Below are positions 22,567 through 32,420 of a stretch of 64,000 nucleotides of DNA, in pieces (the stretch's first letter is position 1; each line of letters opens with the position of its first letter). The position numbers and the translations under genes were made by a program. Below the pieces are notes generated by a model. It saw nothing but the letters and a program-made list of their open reading frames with translations. It made no database searches and had not been told where the DNA came from. Source of the DNA: Sthenelais limicola (Eukaryota > Annelida > Polychaeta > Phyllodocida > Sigalionidae). Location: positions 137,215,791 through 137,279,790 of the forward strand of contig OW804096.1 in NCBI GenBank assembly GCA_942159475.1, written 5' to 3'.

Positions 22567-23112
22567 TCTGATTTGGTTTTTAAATTATGTTTATTCAGGA
22601 CAACAGAAATACATTTCAGCGACAAGCGTTGATATTCTCAGAAGTTGCCTGATTGCATAAGGCAAAGGCGTTAAATTATTCAAATAAGGCATAGTCCATC
22701 ATATGAAGATTTATATAAAAAATAACCATTTCTAACACATACAAATTCAGACATGGTGGATACATCGAGATCTTTTTCACTATATTCAATAGTATTTTCG
22801 CTTCAGATCTTGTTTTTAAAAACATATGTAAAAACAAATGAGCAAAATATTTAGATAATTCGCGTCGTGCTTTTACACATATACCATTGGTTATTACACT
22901 TTAAGCTATTATATTATATTAATTCAACATTAAAGCAATACATTATCTAGTATCAACATAAGCCTGGTCGCAAGATAGGTCATGCAACACAATGCAATAC
23001 AGTCATGCTTATAGAAGTAGAATTCAACAATTATACAGTATATTCCAGGAATATCTTACAAGTATACCATAAATCAGATTATTGTCTACAGAGTTCTGTC
23101 ATCCCAGTCATA
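22567..23112. other. No gene seen
   Basis: AT-rich DNA without ORF or recognised repeat. Confidence 0.35.
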
Positions 23113-23324
23113 TACTGTAAACGTATTTATTTTCGCGCACATAAATTTTCGCGCACTAAGTACTTTGACACCTTTTCGCGTGGATTTAAATTCGCGCAGC
23201 AAGGAAGACTCACACATTGTTTATGCAATTATACCTTTCGCGCAGGATTTATGTTCGCGCACAAAGGTGGGTGCGCGAAAATAGCGAAAATAAATACTGC
23301 GCGAACATTAATACGTTTACAGTA
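23113..23324. mobile_element. Palindromic TA-flanked MITE with TTTTCGCG arms
   Basis: Perfect 14-bp inverted repeat TACTGTAAACGTAT at both ends, continuing imperfectly with TTATTTTCGCGC. 212 bp, full of CGCG motifs. The outermost TA is probably the target duplication. The open frame spanning it (118 codons on plus) arises from the palindrome and is not a gene. Confidence 0.88.
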
Positions 23325-23576
23325 CATACTTGTACACCCACAGAAATATAAACGAGACTAGATGATAAAGAAATTGTACCTAAACGTGATTGAAATTAGC
23401 ACACCACTGGGGGAAGCTGACCAACATTAATGTAACAATAAATGCTTCCAATTCATGTTTATCCAACAATCTCAAAAGCTGCCTACCCATATGACTAGCA
23501 AGTAAAGCAAAAAATATAATTTTAAGATCATAACATTTTCACCGAGAAATGCAAGGATCTTTTCACCAATGCCATA
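23325..23576. other. Left flank of the Gypsy element; remnant of family C in its last part
   Basis: The ~40 bp before the LTR (AAATGCAAGGATCTTTTCAC, then CAATGCCATA) align with the middle of the family C copy at 10728-11062. The match continues at 33240 on the far side of the retrotransposon. The far left of this stretch is unassigned. Confidence 0.5.
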
Positions 23577-24395
23577 TGTAATGATAAGGTCTTTAAATTG
23601 TCTATATTAAAATAAGTTCAACATGTGAGAGTACGGGGATAGCTCTAGCACAGTCAGACTATTATGCGATCTGTTCAGGTTTTAAAATACTAAGGGGCAC
23701 ATACTAAAGATGGTGAGTTCCAGCATGGCTATTGTCAGTAAAAATGCAGAGAAACAAAACACAGGTGAAGGCAAAGAAAAACTCACAAGTAATGAAATCC
23801 AGTTTGTAATAAAGTGGCACTATGGATGGTTTTGTACAGGTCAGCCCAGTCACAAAGATGAGAGTCAAACACACAAGTAGCAGAGTAAGTCCTTATATGA
23901 GAGTAAGTCTCTCTCTCCAAGTACAAAATGTCAAGTAAAAGTCCAGAGTCCAGTGGTATGTAAGGTAAGTCCAGAGTTTCTAACTCTCACTGAAGCTGCC
24001 ACAATAATATCTGAGGAGCCTCCCAACCTCCAGGGCTCTTATAGGTTCCCCTAGGATTCTGGGAAGAACCCCTCATTTCCAAAAGGCCAACCTGCACAAA
24101 AACCAGTAACCCTTTGTTTTATTATCCTAGAAGACCAAATTTAGCGGGAAAATACAGGGATTGCCAAGTAATGGTTGAGCCTACATGGCTGTCAACGGCC
24201 GACGGGAGGCGCCTGACAGGATGGCTTACATAAACACTGTTGTTATTACAGGCCAGCGACCTCCGTCCTGCCTTCAACGGTTATTTTACACAAGCTTATG
24301 TAGAGATGAGAACATTGCAAAGAAAGAATTCATGAACTTTAGAAATATCAGAAATTGATTAAATATACAGAGAATCGTTAAGTATTATCTTAACA
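23577..24395 (-). repeat. 3' LTR of the Gypsy element
   Basis: 819 bp. In element sense it begins TGTTAAGATAATACTTAACG, whose GTTAAG/CTTAAC arms form a small terminal hairpin, and ends CCTTATCATTACA. No mismatch to the other LTR was seen by eye. Confidence 0.97.
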
Positions 24396-26635
24396 TGCTT
24401 CCAGGCATACTAGTTTTGTGTTACCACTACACAATTGTATATTGAAGAGTAAAAGAGAAATCTATTATAATTGGCACACAATAATTCCAAACCAGATTTT
24501 TCCATATATATCTTGAGTTTGTGTCCGTACACTAAACTTCATCACGGGTATTTACCCTGGAACAAATTTACATTGTCATTTATTTGATGAGAATAATCAC
24601 CACACACTTATACATGCATTACCTAATTATAGAAGGCTTACACAATCTTTCGATATTAACTTCAACATGAAGTCTACCTCATAGCACATTCATAATAACA
24701 CAAAGTACAAAAACAAGACTAAAAGTGGAATCATAAACATGCAAAACTCATTACAATACATTCCTTCGAGACCTTTAGGTGGGTAAGTTAAGATAGATAT
24801 CGTGGTCAGAGAATGTAGGTCACAAGAAGTAAGATGGCTCCCGTGGTTAGTGCAACCTAGGTTCTAGATGGATCAATCCAACCACCGTCACATCCTTCAC
24901 TGAGGAACTCATAAAAATTAGATTTGCAACATCTTAAATAGATCGAGGCCACTCCGGAACATACAGTACTACACAATATTCCTTCAAATCAAATCAAATA
25001 TAAAACACACCTTGGGAAAATTCTTCCACACAAAGTTAATAATCCAAGTTTGGACTATTCAATATAATCATTCCTGAGTACAATGCCATAATAAAAGTAT
25101 TCATTTGAAGTACAATTTATGAATCACAACTCATCGACAATCTGATATGTACCACACAAAGAACATAATTTGTAAATAAAACAACCATGATTCACCCCGG
25201 GGCAGGTGGTCAGGTTAAAAGTGATACTACAGATATGCACAAAATTAAAATGTAATCATGAACGTATTCATACCATAGGTTATGTCTAAAACTCTGGTTA
25301 CTTTATGTTGGGGGATTCCATTCCGTAACCTGATCCCAAACATTTCCTTATTGCAGTAAGAATCACGTAGCCTTGTTCAAATATCCATCCGATTCCCACC
25401 CTTTTTCCTTTCCCAATTCCCCTCTAAATTCCTACCTAGCACCTCTGAGAAGCAGTGACTTCTTGTCGCTTGGACGTTTAAGGGGGAGGAAAGTCCTGAT
25501 TCTGATTATACTCAGAAAAAAATATTAGAAGTTTGGTTGGCTCGACAGTGGCTAAGATTGTAAAGAAAAGAACCTGTGAAAATATGCAGTGGATCTTTTC
25601 TAATCCTTCCTTTCTTTCAGCTAAAATACACTCCTTCAGTATGTCTGTTACTCGCCACGTCTGGCCTAAATTATACCCATCGCACTATCCAAGGGTCAAT
25701 CGTAACTCTAGCTTTCTTCCAAATTCTTCTCGTTTCACACAGAAACATCTATCTCATAACTGTAAAACTTCTAGTTTTCTTTCATAAATTCTTACATAAG
25801 AGCCACTGGCTTCTGTCTTTGAGCACCAAAACTTCTTTAGTTGAGTTCCATTCTGAGTTAGATAGATATAATAATACATAGAATAAACACCTAGCAGCTT
25901 CTCATGTGTCATACCCTGATAGCGCGCTTTACTTGGCATTCGATTGGCAATCATAAAGTGAAATGCGCACCTGGATAATGACCAATAAAAGAAGTTAAGA
26001 GACGAGTCCGTTCAGTAGTCAATATCAAGTTGAGAGAGCATGGCATCTCTATGAGCTTGTCTCGTATCGTGAATAACGCTCACTCTTGGCCACTTGGCAG
26101 GTGTCAAAAGTAGGGTCAACGAAGTGAATTACATATAACCAGAATACTTCAATACACTGATCATAAATACAAGTAGGTATCAAATGTGCTTTCGACCGAA
26201 CCATAGGAAGGGTAAAACAATTGATCTAAAGTCTATAATGGGTCAAATAATCTGTCGTTCTCCTCAATCTTCCATAGTAGTAGTCCCATGGGCCCTGAGC
26301 TAGTACATATGGGTACTCATCTATGAGTAGAGAAATCATGCAAGAATGAGTCCATCCTCGTAAAGTGACTAAAAATCGTTTAAAGATTCAATCGTAACTA
26401 CCATTCTCTACCCCAGAGAAAGTCTTCCAAATTCATTCCGATCAAAGAGTAGCCAAAATAAGATAAAAGTACCTAAACATGTGCGCTCATATCAGATACT
26501 GTACTTATTAATAAAAAAAAATGGGTTCGATGAAAGATGTATAATTGGAATATTTCAATCCTATAACAGACAACATTGATAAACAAAGGGGTAGAGAGTT
26601 GATTGCATAAAAGGAATCCCTCAATACTCATTTTA
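24396..26635 (-). other. Long 3' non-coding region of the Gypsy element
   Basis: 2.2 kb between the pol stop and the 3' LTR. No ORF on the element strand exceeds about 70 codons, so there is no envelope. The bases just before the LTR (...TATGCCTGGAAGCA in element sense) are not a canonical purine tract. The only obvious purine run, AGGGGGAGGAAAG near 25481, is on the wrong strand. Function unknown; it could be a decayed third ORF or a structural region. Confidence 0.8.
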
Positions 26636-29600
26636 CTAGTGTCGGTTAGATCTAGTACGAGGCACTTCTCGTACATCTTCTTCTGAGGCTACATACTTTT
26701 TCCGAGCAACCTCATTAAATTGTTTGAGTGGGATCCATCGATGATCACCATCCTTGAATAAAACTTTATATTTTATGGGCTCTCCGCGGGGCCGACAGAC
26801 ATCAAGGATTTTGACGATTGGATGATATACCATCTCTTCGTTCTCGGGACAAGATTTAGCGACCGCTGGGATCTCTGCTTCTGTCCCAAGCACCAAATCA
26901 GCCTCATCTTCTGTGTCTAAGAAATGGTCTTCTCCTATATCAGGAGGAGTATTTGCCTCATGCTCAGTTGTTATGGTGGCATCCGTCTCGGGAGCAACTG
27001 GAAGTTCCTCAAAGCTGTCTAGAGGAAGATCTCCAGCGTCAAGAGGAACTGGATCCTCTGGCTCCTCTGTGTATCCTTTCCAATCACTCTCCACCTCTTT
27101 TCTGCTGAGACCTTTCTTTAGTCGCATCACAGTGACTGGTTTATCTAGAAACTGACCAGACCTAGCATTCTTGAGAAAAACGGTACTGTCAGTATGATAA
27201 CGTACAAGGTAGAATGGGCCATGGAATTGGCGAGCTAGTTTTAATTTAGCTGTTGGTTCCTCCAGACGGGGCCAGTGAAGCCAGACTACATCTCCTTCCC
27301 TTAGCAAGGGATCATAGGCTCTCCTGTCATACCTCGTTTTCATCTGAGATTGGACCCGTTTCTGGTGCTCTCTTGCATACTTAGCAGCAATTTCTTGATG
27401 CTTCAATAAAGAGGCGAACCTTTCCTGTACCGAATCCCCTTCTTCCATGTCCAGCTTAATGTTGGTTTCAAATGGACAGATAGGTTCACATCCATGTACC
27501 AGCGCATAGGGTGATTGTCCGGTGCCATAGGCCACGGTAGTGTTCAATGCAAAAGAAACTGCATCCAGGTATTCATCCCAGTCCGTCTGGTGGCTGTTGA
27601 TGTAATTCCTGAGAATTCCCAGTACCGAACGATTATTTCTTTCGACCAGGCCACTGGCCATCGGATGGGCAACGCTAGTGAAGGCTTGGGAGATCTTATA
27701 CTCAGCGCAAACCTTAGCAAAGTGTTTGCTGCTGAAAGCCTTACCGTTATCTGAGACAATCTTCCTAACACCACCCACTCGGCATAGCACTTTGGAAAAG
27801 AACAATTTCCCAAATGTCTCAGCGGTCAAGTCAGGAGCGGCGAAGCAGATCAGATATTTAGAGTAGAAGTCCACCACGACATAGATATGTTTTTGACCTG
27901 AAGCAGTGGTAGGCAACCGCTCCAGGGCGTCTAGATTAACCGTATCGAAGGGTCTGGGGGCTGGATCTCTAATTGTCAAAGGGGGCCTTATGGGGTGCGT
28001 CATTCGTTTATTGGCTGCACAGGTCTCACAAGACAAACAGTAATTGTAAACATCACGAGACATTGATGTCCAATAATACCTTGGTCTCATCGCCGACAAC
28101 ATTTTAACTGGACCGAAATGACCTCCAGTTACTGCATCATGGTGGAATTGCATGACCAGTTCCCTCAGCTCCCCTGGTATGCACACTTGTGCTTTAATAC
28201 CACCTTTTGGTCCCACAGTAGTCTCTAAATGATACAAAATGTCTGATTTTACAACAAAGTTAGATTCCCTGAGAACTATTAGCCTAGCCCGTTGCTCTTC
28301 CTCCGGTATAGTGCCATTTCTTAAGTAATCAAGTATCTCCCTGCACATGGGATCTTTGGCCTGGGCTCCTATGAGCGTTTCCCTCGACACTCCAATCCCC
28401 TCCATAGTAATGGGTGTTTTATCACCCACCTGCCTATACCTGTCTCGTTTGGTGTTATTTGGGCGTACTCTAGGCTCTATGGTAAATATCTCGGTTGTGG
28501 GTAAGGATTCTGGTTCGTAGTACAAGATCTGGGGAACTAAATCAAAAGATACCTTCTTCGTGGGAGATAACTGGTTAGTGATCTTATGTTTCGGAGTTCT
28601 GACAGTCTCAGCTGGAGTTACTGTTAGTAGATCATCAGATAGATTCTGGCAAAGACCGGCAAAGACCGAGTTGATATCAGTCGATATCGCTCTCTCAGGT
28701 GCTTCTTCCTCTCCTAATCGAGATAAAGAATCTGGCGCCCAATTGTCTTTCCCTCTTACATGCTCCACCACAAAATCAAATCCCCTTAAATCAGCTGCCC
28801 ATCTGACCTGTCGTGAGGTGAGTGAACTCCTAGGATTGAGAATGAACTTTAAAGGTGCATGGTCAGTGCGAATGGTGAACCGTCGACCCTCTAGATACAC
28901 CTTCCATTCATTGCAAACATAAACAATCGCCGCTAATTCCCGGTCTAATGTGGAATAATTCCTCTGGGCAGAATTGAATAGCTTAGCAGCATAGGCGACT
29001 GGTTTTAGGTTCCCCTCACTATCAGGCTGTTCGAGGATTCCACCCATACCGTAGGCAGAAGCATCAGTTGTTACAAAAAAATGCTTAGCAAAGTCAGGAT
29101 ATAACAAAAAGGTATCATTGGTCAAAGCTCCCTTCAAATCCTGGAAGGCTTCTTCTTCCTTTTGACCCCATGACCACTCTATGTCTTTCTTCGTGAGGGC
29201 ATATAAAACCCTGGCTCTAGGAGCATAATCTGGAATGAACTTCCTATAGAATCCAGTTATTCCTAAAAACCGCCTGACTTGTTTGGGTGTTTGTGGTGAC
29301 GTTATTTCGGTAATCGCTCTTATTTTCTCATTGTTCGGTTTTATTCCATTTTCGTCTAATATGTGTCCCAAAAAGGGCACCTCTTGTGCGGCGATGATGC
29401 ACTTAGGTCCCTTCATTTTCAACCCCGATGCTATTATGTTTTTGAACAACTCCTCCATGTGTACGAGATGATCCTCAAACGTTCTGGAAAAAGTTATTAT
29501 GTCATCAACATAGGCTAGGGATGATTGGAAACGTAAACCTCTTAGCACCATATCGACGATCATTTGGCAAGAACGAGCTGCGTTCTTTAGGCCCATACTC

Positions 29601-31045
29601 ATGCGTGTATACCGATATTTGCCAAAAGGGGTGAGAAAAGCTGTTTTATCCCTATCAGTTTCTTTAATGGGGATTTGATGGAAAGCCATCATAAGATCAC
29701 AGGCCGATATATACCTTGGCTTAATCTGACCTACAGCATCGATTGTGTCATCGATCCTGGGGATAGCTAGATATTGGGCCTCGGTGAGGGCGTTGAGGGA
29801 TCTATAGTCGCAAACGAGTCTCTGGGATCCATTACTCTTTGGGACTAAAAAGGCTGGGGATCCCCATGACCCACCAAATGCTGGTTCAACTATCCCCAAT
29901 CCTACCTGATTGTCTACAGCCGTTTTTAGTTCTGACCGCATAGTGGGCGACATTCTAAAAGGCATCTGTTGGCGTGGTTGTGCCCCAGGTAATAAATCAA
30001 TACTGTGTTCGATCCAGGTAGTACAACCCAGATCGCCTGATGGACCCACAAACGCTTCACTGTATTTATACAATACTTCATTCATTTGATCTTTCTGTTC
30101 CTGAGAAATATTGGACCTACTGTAATCTACACTTGGGAGAAACTTCTCTGATTCGACCCTAGTTCCCTCCCCATTTCCCATACCTTCATTTGCTACCCCT
30201 ATAGTTTGTACTGCTACGTGATTCAAATCTACACAGTTTTCCCTTGTCATGCCAGTGATTTTACCTATACAAGTTCCTTTTCTCAAGGTTATTGCTTTAA
30301 TACCAGTATTTACCATTCTCACTGGTACAGTACCTTTGTCAACCTTTACACAAGTCCTGGCGAACAAAACTCTAGGGCAGCCTACAATGTCATTACCGTA
30401 AAAATACACAAAAGTACCCTCAGCCACATTTCTTGTATCCACGCTTCCTGGAAATAAAACCTCTGTCTCGGCTGGTACATGCAAATCATTCAACAATTCG
30501 ATATTCACATTATTAACTTTCACCTTGTCTGGTTGGTACTGTAGCCTAACACCATACGTTTTGAGAAAATCTCGTCCTAAAATACAAGGTAGTTTCAATC
30601 CTGGCACAACATGGAACCGACATTCATATTTGAAACCATCAATATTCACAAGAGTCTTGATATCATATACCGCATCAATTTCTTTCCCACCTCCAAAAGT
30701 TACAAAGATATTTGACGATTGAATTTCCAATATTCTAGTTTTCTCAATATTGCTGAAAAACTCATAGCTCATTACACACTTGTCGGCCCCGGTGTCGACA
30801 AGTGTTTGCGTACAAACCGATCCTACACACATTTTAACAAAGTTCTTCTCAGATAGACAATGAAACCCTTCTGTAGTGGTCATACCTACATTGGATGAGT
30901 CCTGAGCAGAGCAAATCTGGAAAATCTGAGTCCTAGTGGAGTCCGGTCCCTCGGCTGAGCAAGAGGAACAACAAGTAGAGATGCGTCGTTGATGTTCCGC
31001 CGATTGTTTTCCCTCAACACCCCCATCGTTGAAGGAAAATCCTAG
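26636..31045 (-). CDS. Gypsy Pol polyprotein (protease, RT, RNase H, integrase)
   Basis: About 1,469 aa made only as a Gag-Pol fusion. The frame has no ATG near its start and is entered by a -1 shift at 31045-31051, resuming at the CTA codon. Positions below count from the upstream open end (31096), about 17 residues more than after the shift. Aspartic protease: DTGA at 101-104, ILGRDFL near 172-178. Reverse transcriptase: LVPK at 417, SACDLMMAFHQIP near 464, catalytic YVDD at 529-532. RNase H: TDAS near 677, E720 in LDRE, TDHAP near 744. Integrase: zinc motif H986, H993, C1023, C1026; catalytic D1076, D1116, E1152 with 35 residues between the last two. A GPF motif at 1293 and a chromodomain-like tail at about 1424-1466 (KYKVLFKDG then RWIPL). 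It copies element RNA to DNA and inserts it. Confidence 0.96.
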   Translation of the reverse strand, partial: LGFSFNDGGVEGKQSAEHQRRISTCCSSCSAEGPDSTRTQIFQICSAQDSSNVGMTTTEGFHCLSEKNFVKMCVGSVCTQTLVDTGADKCVMSYEFFSNIEKTRILEIQSSNIFVTFGGGKEIDAVYDIKTLVNIDGFKYECRFHVVPGLKLPCILGRDFLKTYGVRLQYQPDKVKVNNVNIELLNDLHVPAETEVLFPGSVDTRNVAEGTFVYFYGNDIVGCPRVLFARTCVKVDKGTVPVRMVNTGIKAITLRKGTCIGKITGMTRENCVDLNHVAVQTIGVANEGMGNGEGTRVESEKFLPSVDYSRSNISQEQKDQMNEVLYKYSEAFVGPSGDLGCTTWIEHSIDLLPGAQPRQQMPFRMSPTMRSELKTAVDNQVGLGIVEPAFGGSWGSPAFLVPKSNGSQRLVCDYRSLNALTEAQYLAIPRIDDTIDAVGQIKPRYISACDLMMAFHQIPIKETDRDKTAFLTPFGKYRYTRMSMGLKNAARSCQMIVDMVLRGLRFQSSLAYVDDIITFSRTFEDHLVHMEELFKNIIASGLKMKGPKCIIAAQEVPFLGHILDENGIKPNNEKIRAITEITSPQTPKQVRRFLGITGFYRKFIPDYAPRARVLYALTKKDIEWSWGQKEEEAFQDLKGALTNDTFLLYPDFAKHFFVTTDASAYGMGGILEQPDSEGNLKPVAYAAKLFNSAQRNYSTLDRELAAIVYVCNEWKVYLEGRRFTIRTDHAPLKFILNPRSSLTSRQVRWAADLRGFDFVVEHVRGKDNWAPDSLSRLGEEEAPERAISTDINSVFAGLCQNLSDDLLTVTPAETVRTPKHKITNQLSPTKKVSFDLVPQILYYEPESLPTTEIFTIEPRVRPNNTKRDRYRQVGDKTPITMEGIGVSRETLIGAQAKDPMCREILDYLRNGTIPEEEQRARLIVLRESNFVVKSDILYHLETTVGPKGGIKAQVCIPGELRELVMQFHHDAVTGGHFGPVKMLSAMRPRYYWTSMSRDVYNYCLSCETCAANKRMTHPIRPPLTIRDPAPRPFDTVNLDALERLPTTASGQKHIYVVVDFYSKYLICFAAPDLTAETFGKLFFSKVLCRVGGVRKIVSDNGKAFSSKHFAKVCAEYKISQAFTSVAHPMASGLVERNNRSVLGILRNYINSHQTDWDEYLDAVSFALNTTVAYGTGQSPYALVHGCEPICPFETNIKLDMEEGDSVQERFASLLKHQEIAAKYAREHQKRVQSQMKTRYDRRAYDPLLREGDVVWLHWPRLEEPTAKLKLARQFHGPFYLVRYHTDSTVFLKNARSGQFLDKPVTVMRLKKGLSRKEVESDWKGYTEEPEDPVPLDAGDLPLDSFEELPVAPETDATITTEHEANTPPDIGEDHFLDTEDEADLVLGTEAEIPAVAKSCPENEEMVYHPIVKILDVCRPRGEPIKYKVLFKDGDHRWIPLKQFNEVARKKYVASEEDVREVPRTRSNRH

Positions 31046-31051
31046 TTTCCC
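31007..31051 (-). promoter_or_regulatory. -1 ribosomal frameshift signal: GGGAAAC and hairpin
   Basis: In element sense the slippery heptamer G GGA AAC (31051-31045) is in the correct phase and is followed at once by the gag stop TAG (31044-31042). After a 5-nt spacer (TAGGA) comes a 12-bp stem with every base paired, one as G-U: TTTTCCTTCAAC (31039-31028) with GTTGAGGGAAAA (31018-31007), loop GATGGGGGT. The pol frame lies at -1 relative to gag. GGGAAAC is an established -1 slippery sequence in several retroviruses. Whether the G-rich loop forms a pseudoknot is not clear. Confidence 0.92.
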
Positions 31052-32340
31052 ATCTGTTGACCTTGGTTTGGCGCTTGAGCAGGCGCTTGATGCCAATCCA
31101 AGGTGTTACCTCCTCCTGAAGCTTGGTTCTGGCCGTAGTTGTTGTTGCTCCTGGGTTGGTAATTGCGAGAACGGTTGTTCCCGCAATTCCTGGCAATATG
31201 GCCTCTGCCGCCACATGAATAACACACCCTTCCTTGTGGTGGTGGGCCATTCTGTCTGTTTCCCTGATACTGGAGAGAAGATGGCTGCTGAGGGAATGCT
31301 TGTGGATACGCTGGTACAGGTTGAGGATAAGTATACTGGGAATAATGGGGGACTGGTGCTGGGGCAGGATACTGGCTTGCATTGGGTGTATGATTTACTG
31401 CACTCATTGGTTTATTTTCCCCGGTCGAAAAGTTACTCTTTGCCGCATGGATCGCCGTCCCCAGTTGTTCCATCATACTAGCCATTTGCGTTTGCATAGG
31501 ACTAGGAGCGACCTTTTCTGCCCTAATTTGCGCTAATTCGCGCCTCAACGCAGATACCTCACTGGTCTCGGCAGCATTCACAGCTAGTGTTTGGGCGGGG
31601 CCATTGTTCTTCAACACTAGTGCCTTCATGCACTCTGTGAGGGTGCTCATCTTCGCCTCTAGATCTGAGACTTTGTTCTCCGTCTGCAAGTTGCCTGTTT
31701 GGCCGGCCAACTTGGCGGCCATGACAACATCCGTGAATGTTTCGTGATCACCCTGCAAGACTATTTCCTGAATACTAGGAAGCAACCCGTACTTAAAGTT
31801 TCTGATCTTTAACTCCTCATTGTACCCCAGGATTCTATACGCACGAGAAGCGCGCCTAATATAGCTATCGATCGTTTCCCCCTCGTTCATTCTAGTGTAG
31901 ATTAGTTTTGTCTTCTCACGCGGGTCAAGAGCAGTAAAGTACCTGAGGAAAGTGGTCTTTACATCCTCCCAGTTATAGAAATCCCTAATGTGATGATCGT
32001 AATACCAATGCAAAGCATCCCCCCTCAAATACATGGCCAAAGCTTCCTTCGGCGCGTTTCTCCTATTTGGCTCAGTATAAGCCATGTACGTTTCGTAAGC
32101 CTCCATCCATATGGATGGATCTTGGTCCTTTCTACCTTCAAAGGGAGGTGGGGTTGTTTTGTGTACTGTTCTGTTGTGGTTTACATGGATTTCTCTATCG
32201 TCCCCGAAATAATCATGTACAGTTTGTACAGCTTCCTGTGTATCTCTCATTACCCTCTCTATATTCGTAAATCTCAGAGTATTACCCTCTAGTACTGTCA
32301 TTAAGTCCTCATGATAACGCTGGAGCTCTTCTCCTGCCAT
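31042..32340 (-). CDS. Gypsy Gag (capsid/nucleocapsid)
   Basis: 432 aa from a true ATG at 32340 to TAG at 31042. Residues ~65-215 resemble the retrotransposon gag (capsid) region (WMEAYETYM, LRGDALHWYYD, FLRYFTALD). Residues ~222-275 look coiled-coil; 310-370 are Pro/Gln/Tyr-rich. A single CCHC zinc knuckle sits at C373, C376, H381, C386 (spacing 2-4-4), expected to bind the element RNA. Most translation should stop here, giving the excess of Gag over Gag-Pol needed for particles. Frame and motifs are intact. Confidence 0.95.
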   Translation of the reverse strand: MAGEELQRYHEDLMTVLEGNTLRFTNIERVMRDTQEAVQTVHDYFGDDREIHVNHNRTVHKTTPPPFEGRKDQDPSIWMEAYETYMAYTEPNRRNAPKEALAMYLRGDALHWYYDHHIRDFYNWEDVKTTFLRYFTALDPREKTKLIYTRMNEGETIDSYIRRASRAYRILGYNEELKIRNFKYGLLPSIQEIVLQGDHETFTDVVMAAKLAGQTGNLQTENKVSDLEAKMSTLTECMKALVLKNNGPAQTLAVNAAETSEVSALRRELAQIRAEKVAPSPMQTQMASMMEQLGTAIHAAKSNFSTGENKPMSAVNHTPNASQYPAPAPVPHYSQYTYPQPVPAYPQAFPQQPSSLQYQGNRQNGPPPQGRVCYSCGGRGHIARNCGNNRSRNYQPRSNNNYGQNQASGGGNTLDWHQAPAQAPNQGQQMGN

Positions 32341-32401
32341 TTTTGCCTTAGTCTGATTTCTTTCTAAAATTACTCCTAAACTATTCGCATAAAACTTCTG
32401 A

Positions 32402-32419
32402 TCGGGTTCCAGTCCACCA
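32402..32419 (-). other. Candidate primer-binding site
   Basis: In element sense, one base after the 5' LTR, TGGTGGACTGGAACCCGA begins with the TGG expected to pair with a tRNA CCA end. I could not match it to a specific tRNA. Confidence 0.6.
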
Positions 32420-32420
32420 G

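Noticed and set aside
23005..23361. 118-codon frame on plus
   Set aside because: Spans the palindromic TTTTCGCG MITE; peptide composition follows the repeat.
24396..26635. Envelope gene in the Gypsy element, which would make it an endogenous retrovirus
   Set aside because: No frame on the element strand longer than about 70 codons and no signal-peptide or membrane-anchor pattern.
31046..31096. Independent start of pol upstream of the slip site
   Set aside because: No ATG in that part of the frame; the frameshift signal explains pol expression.
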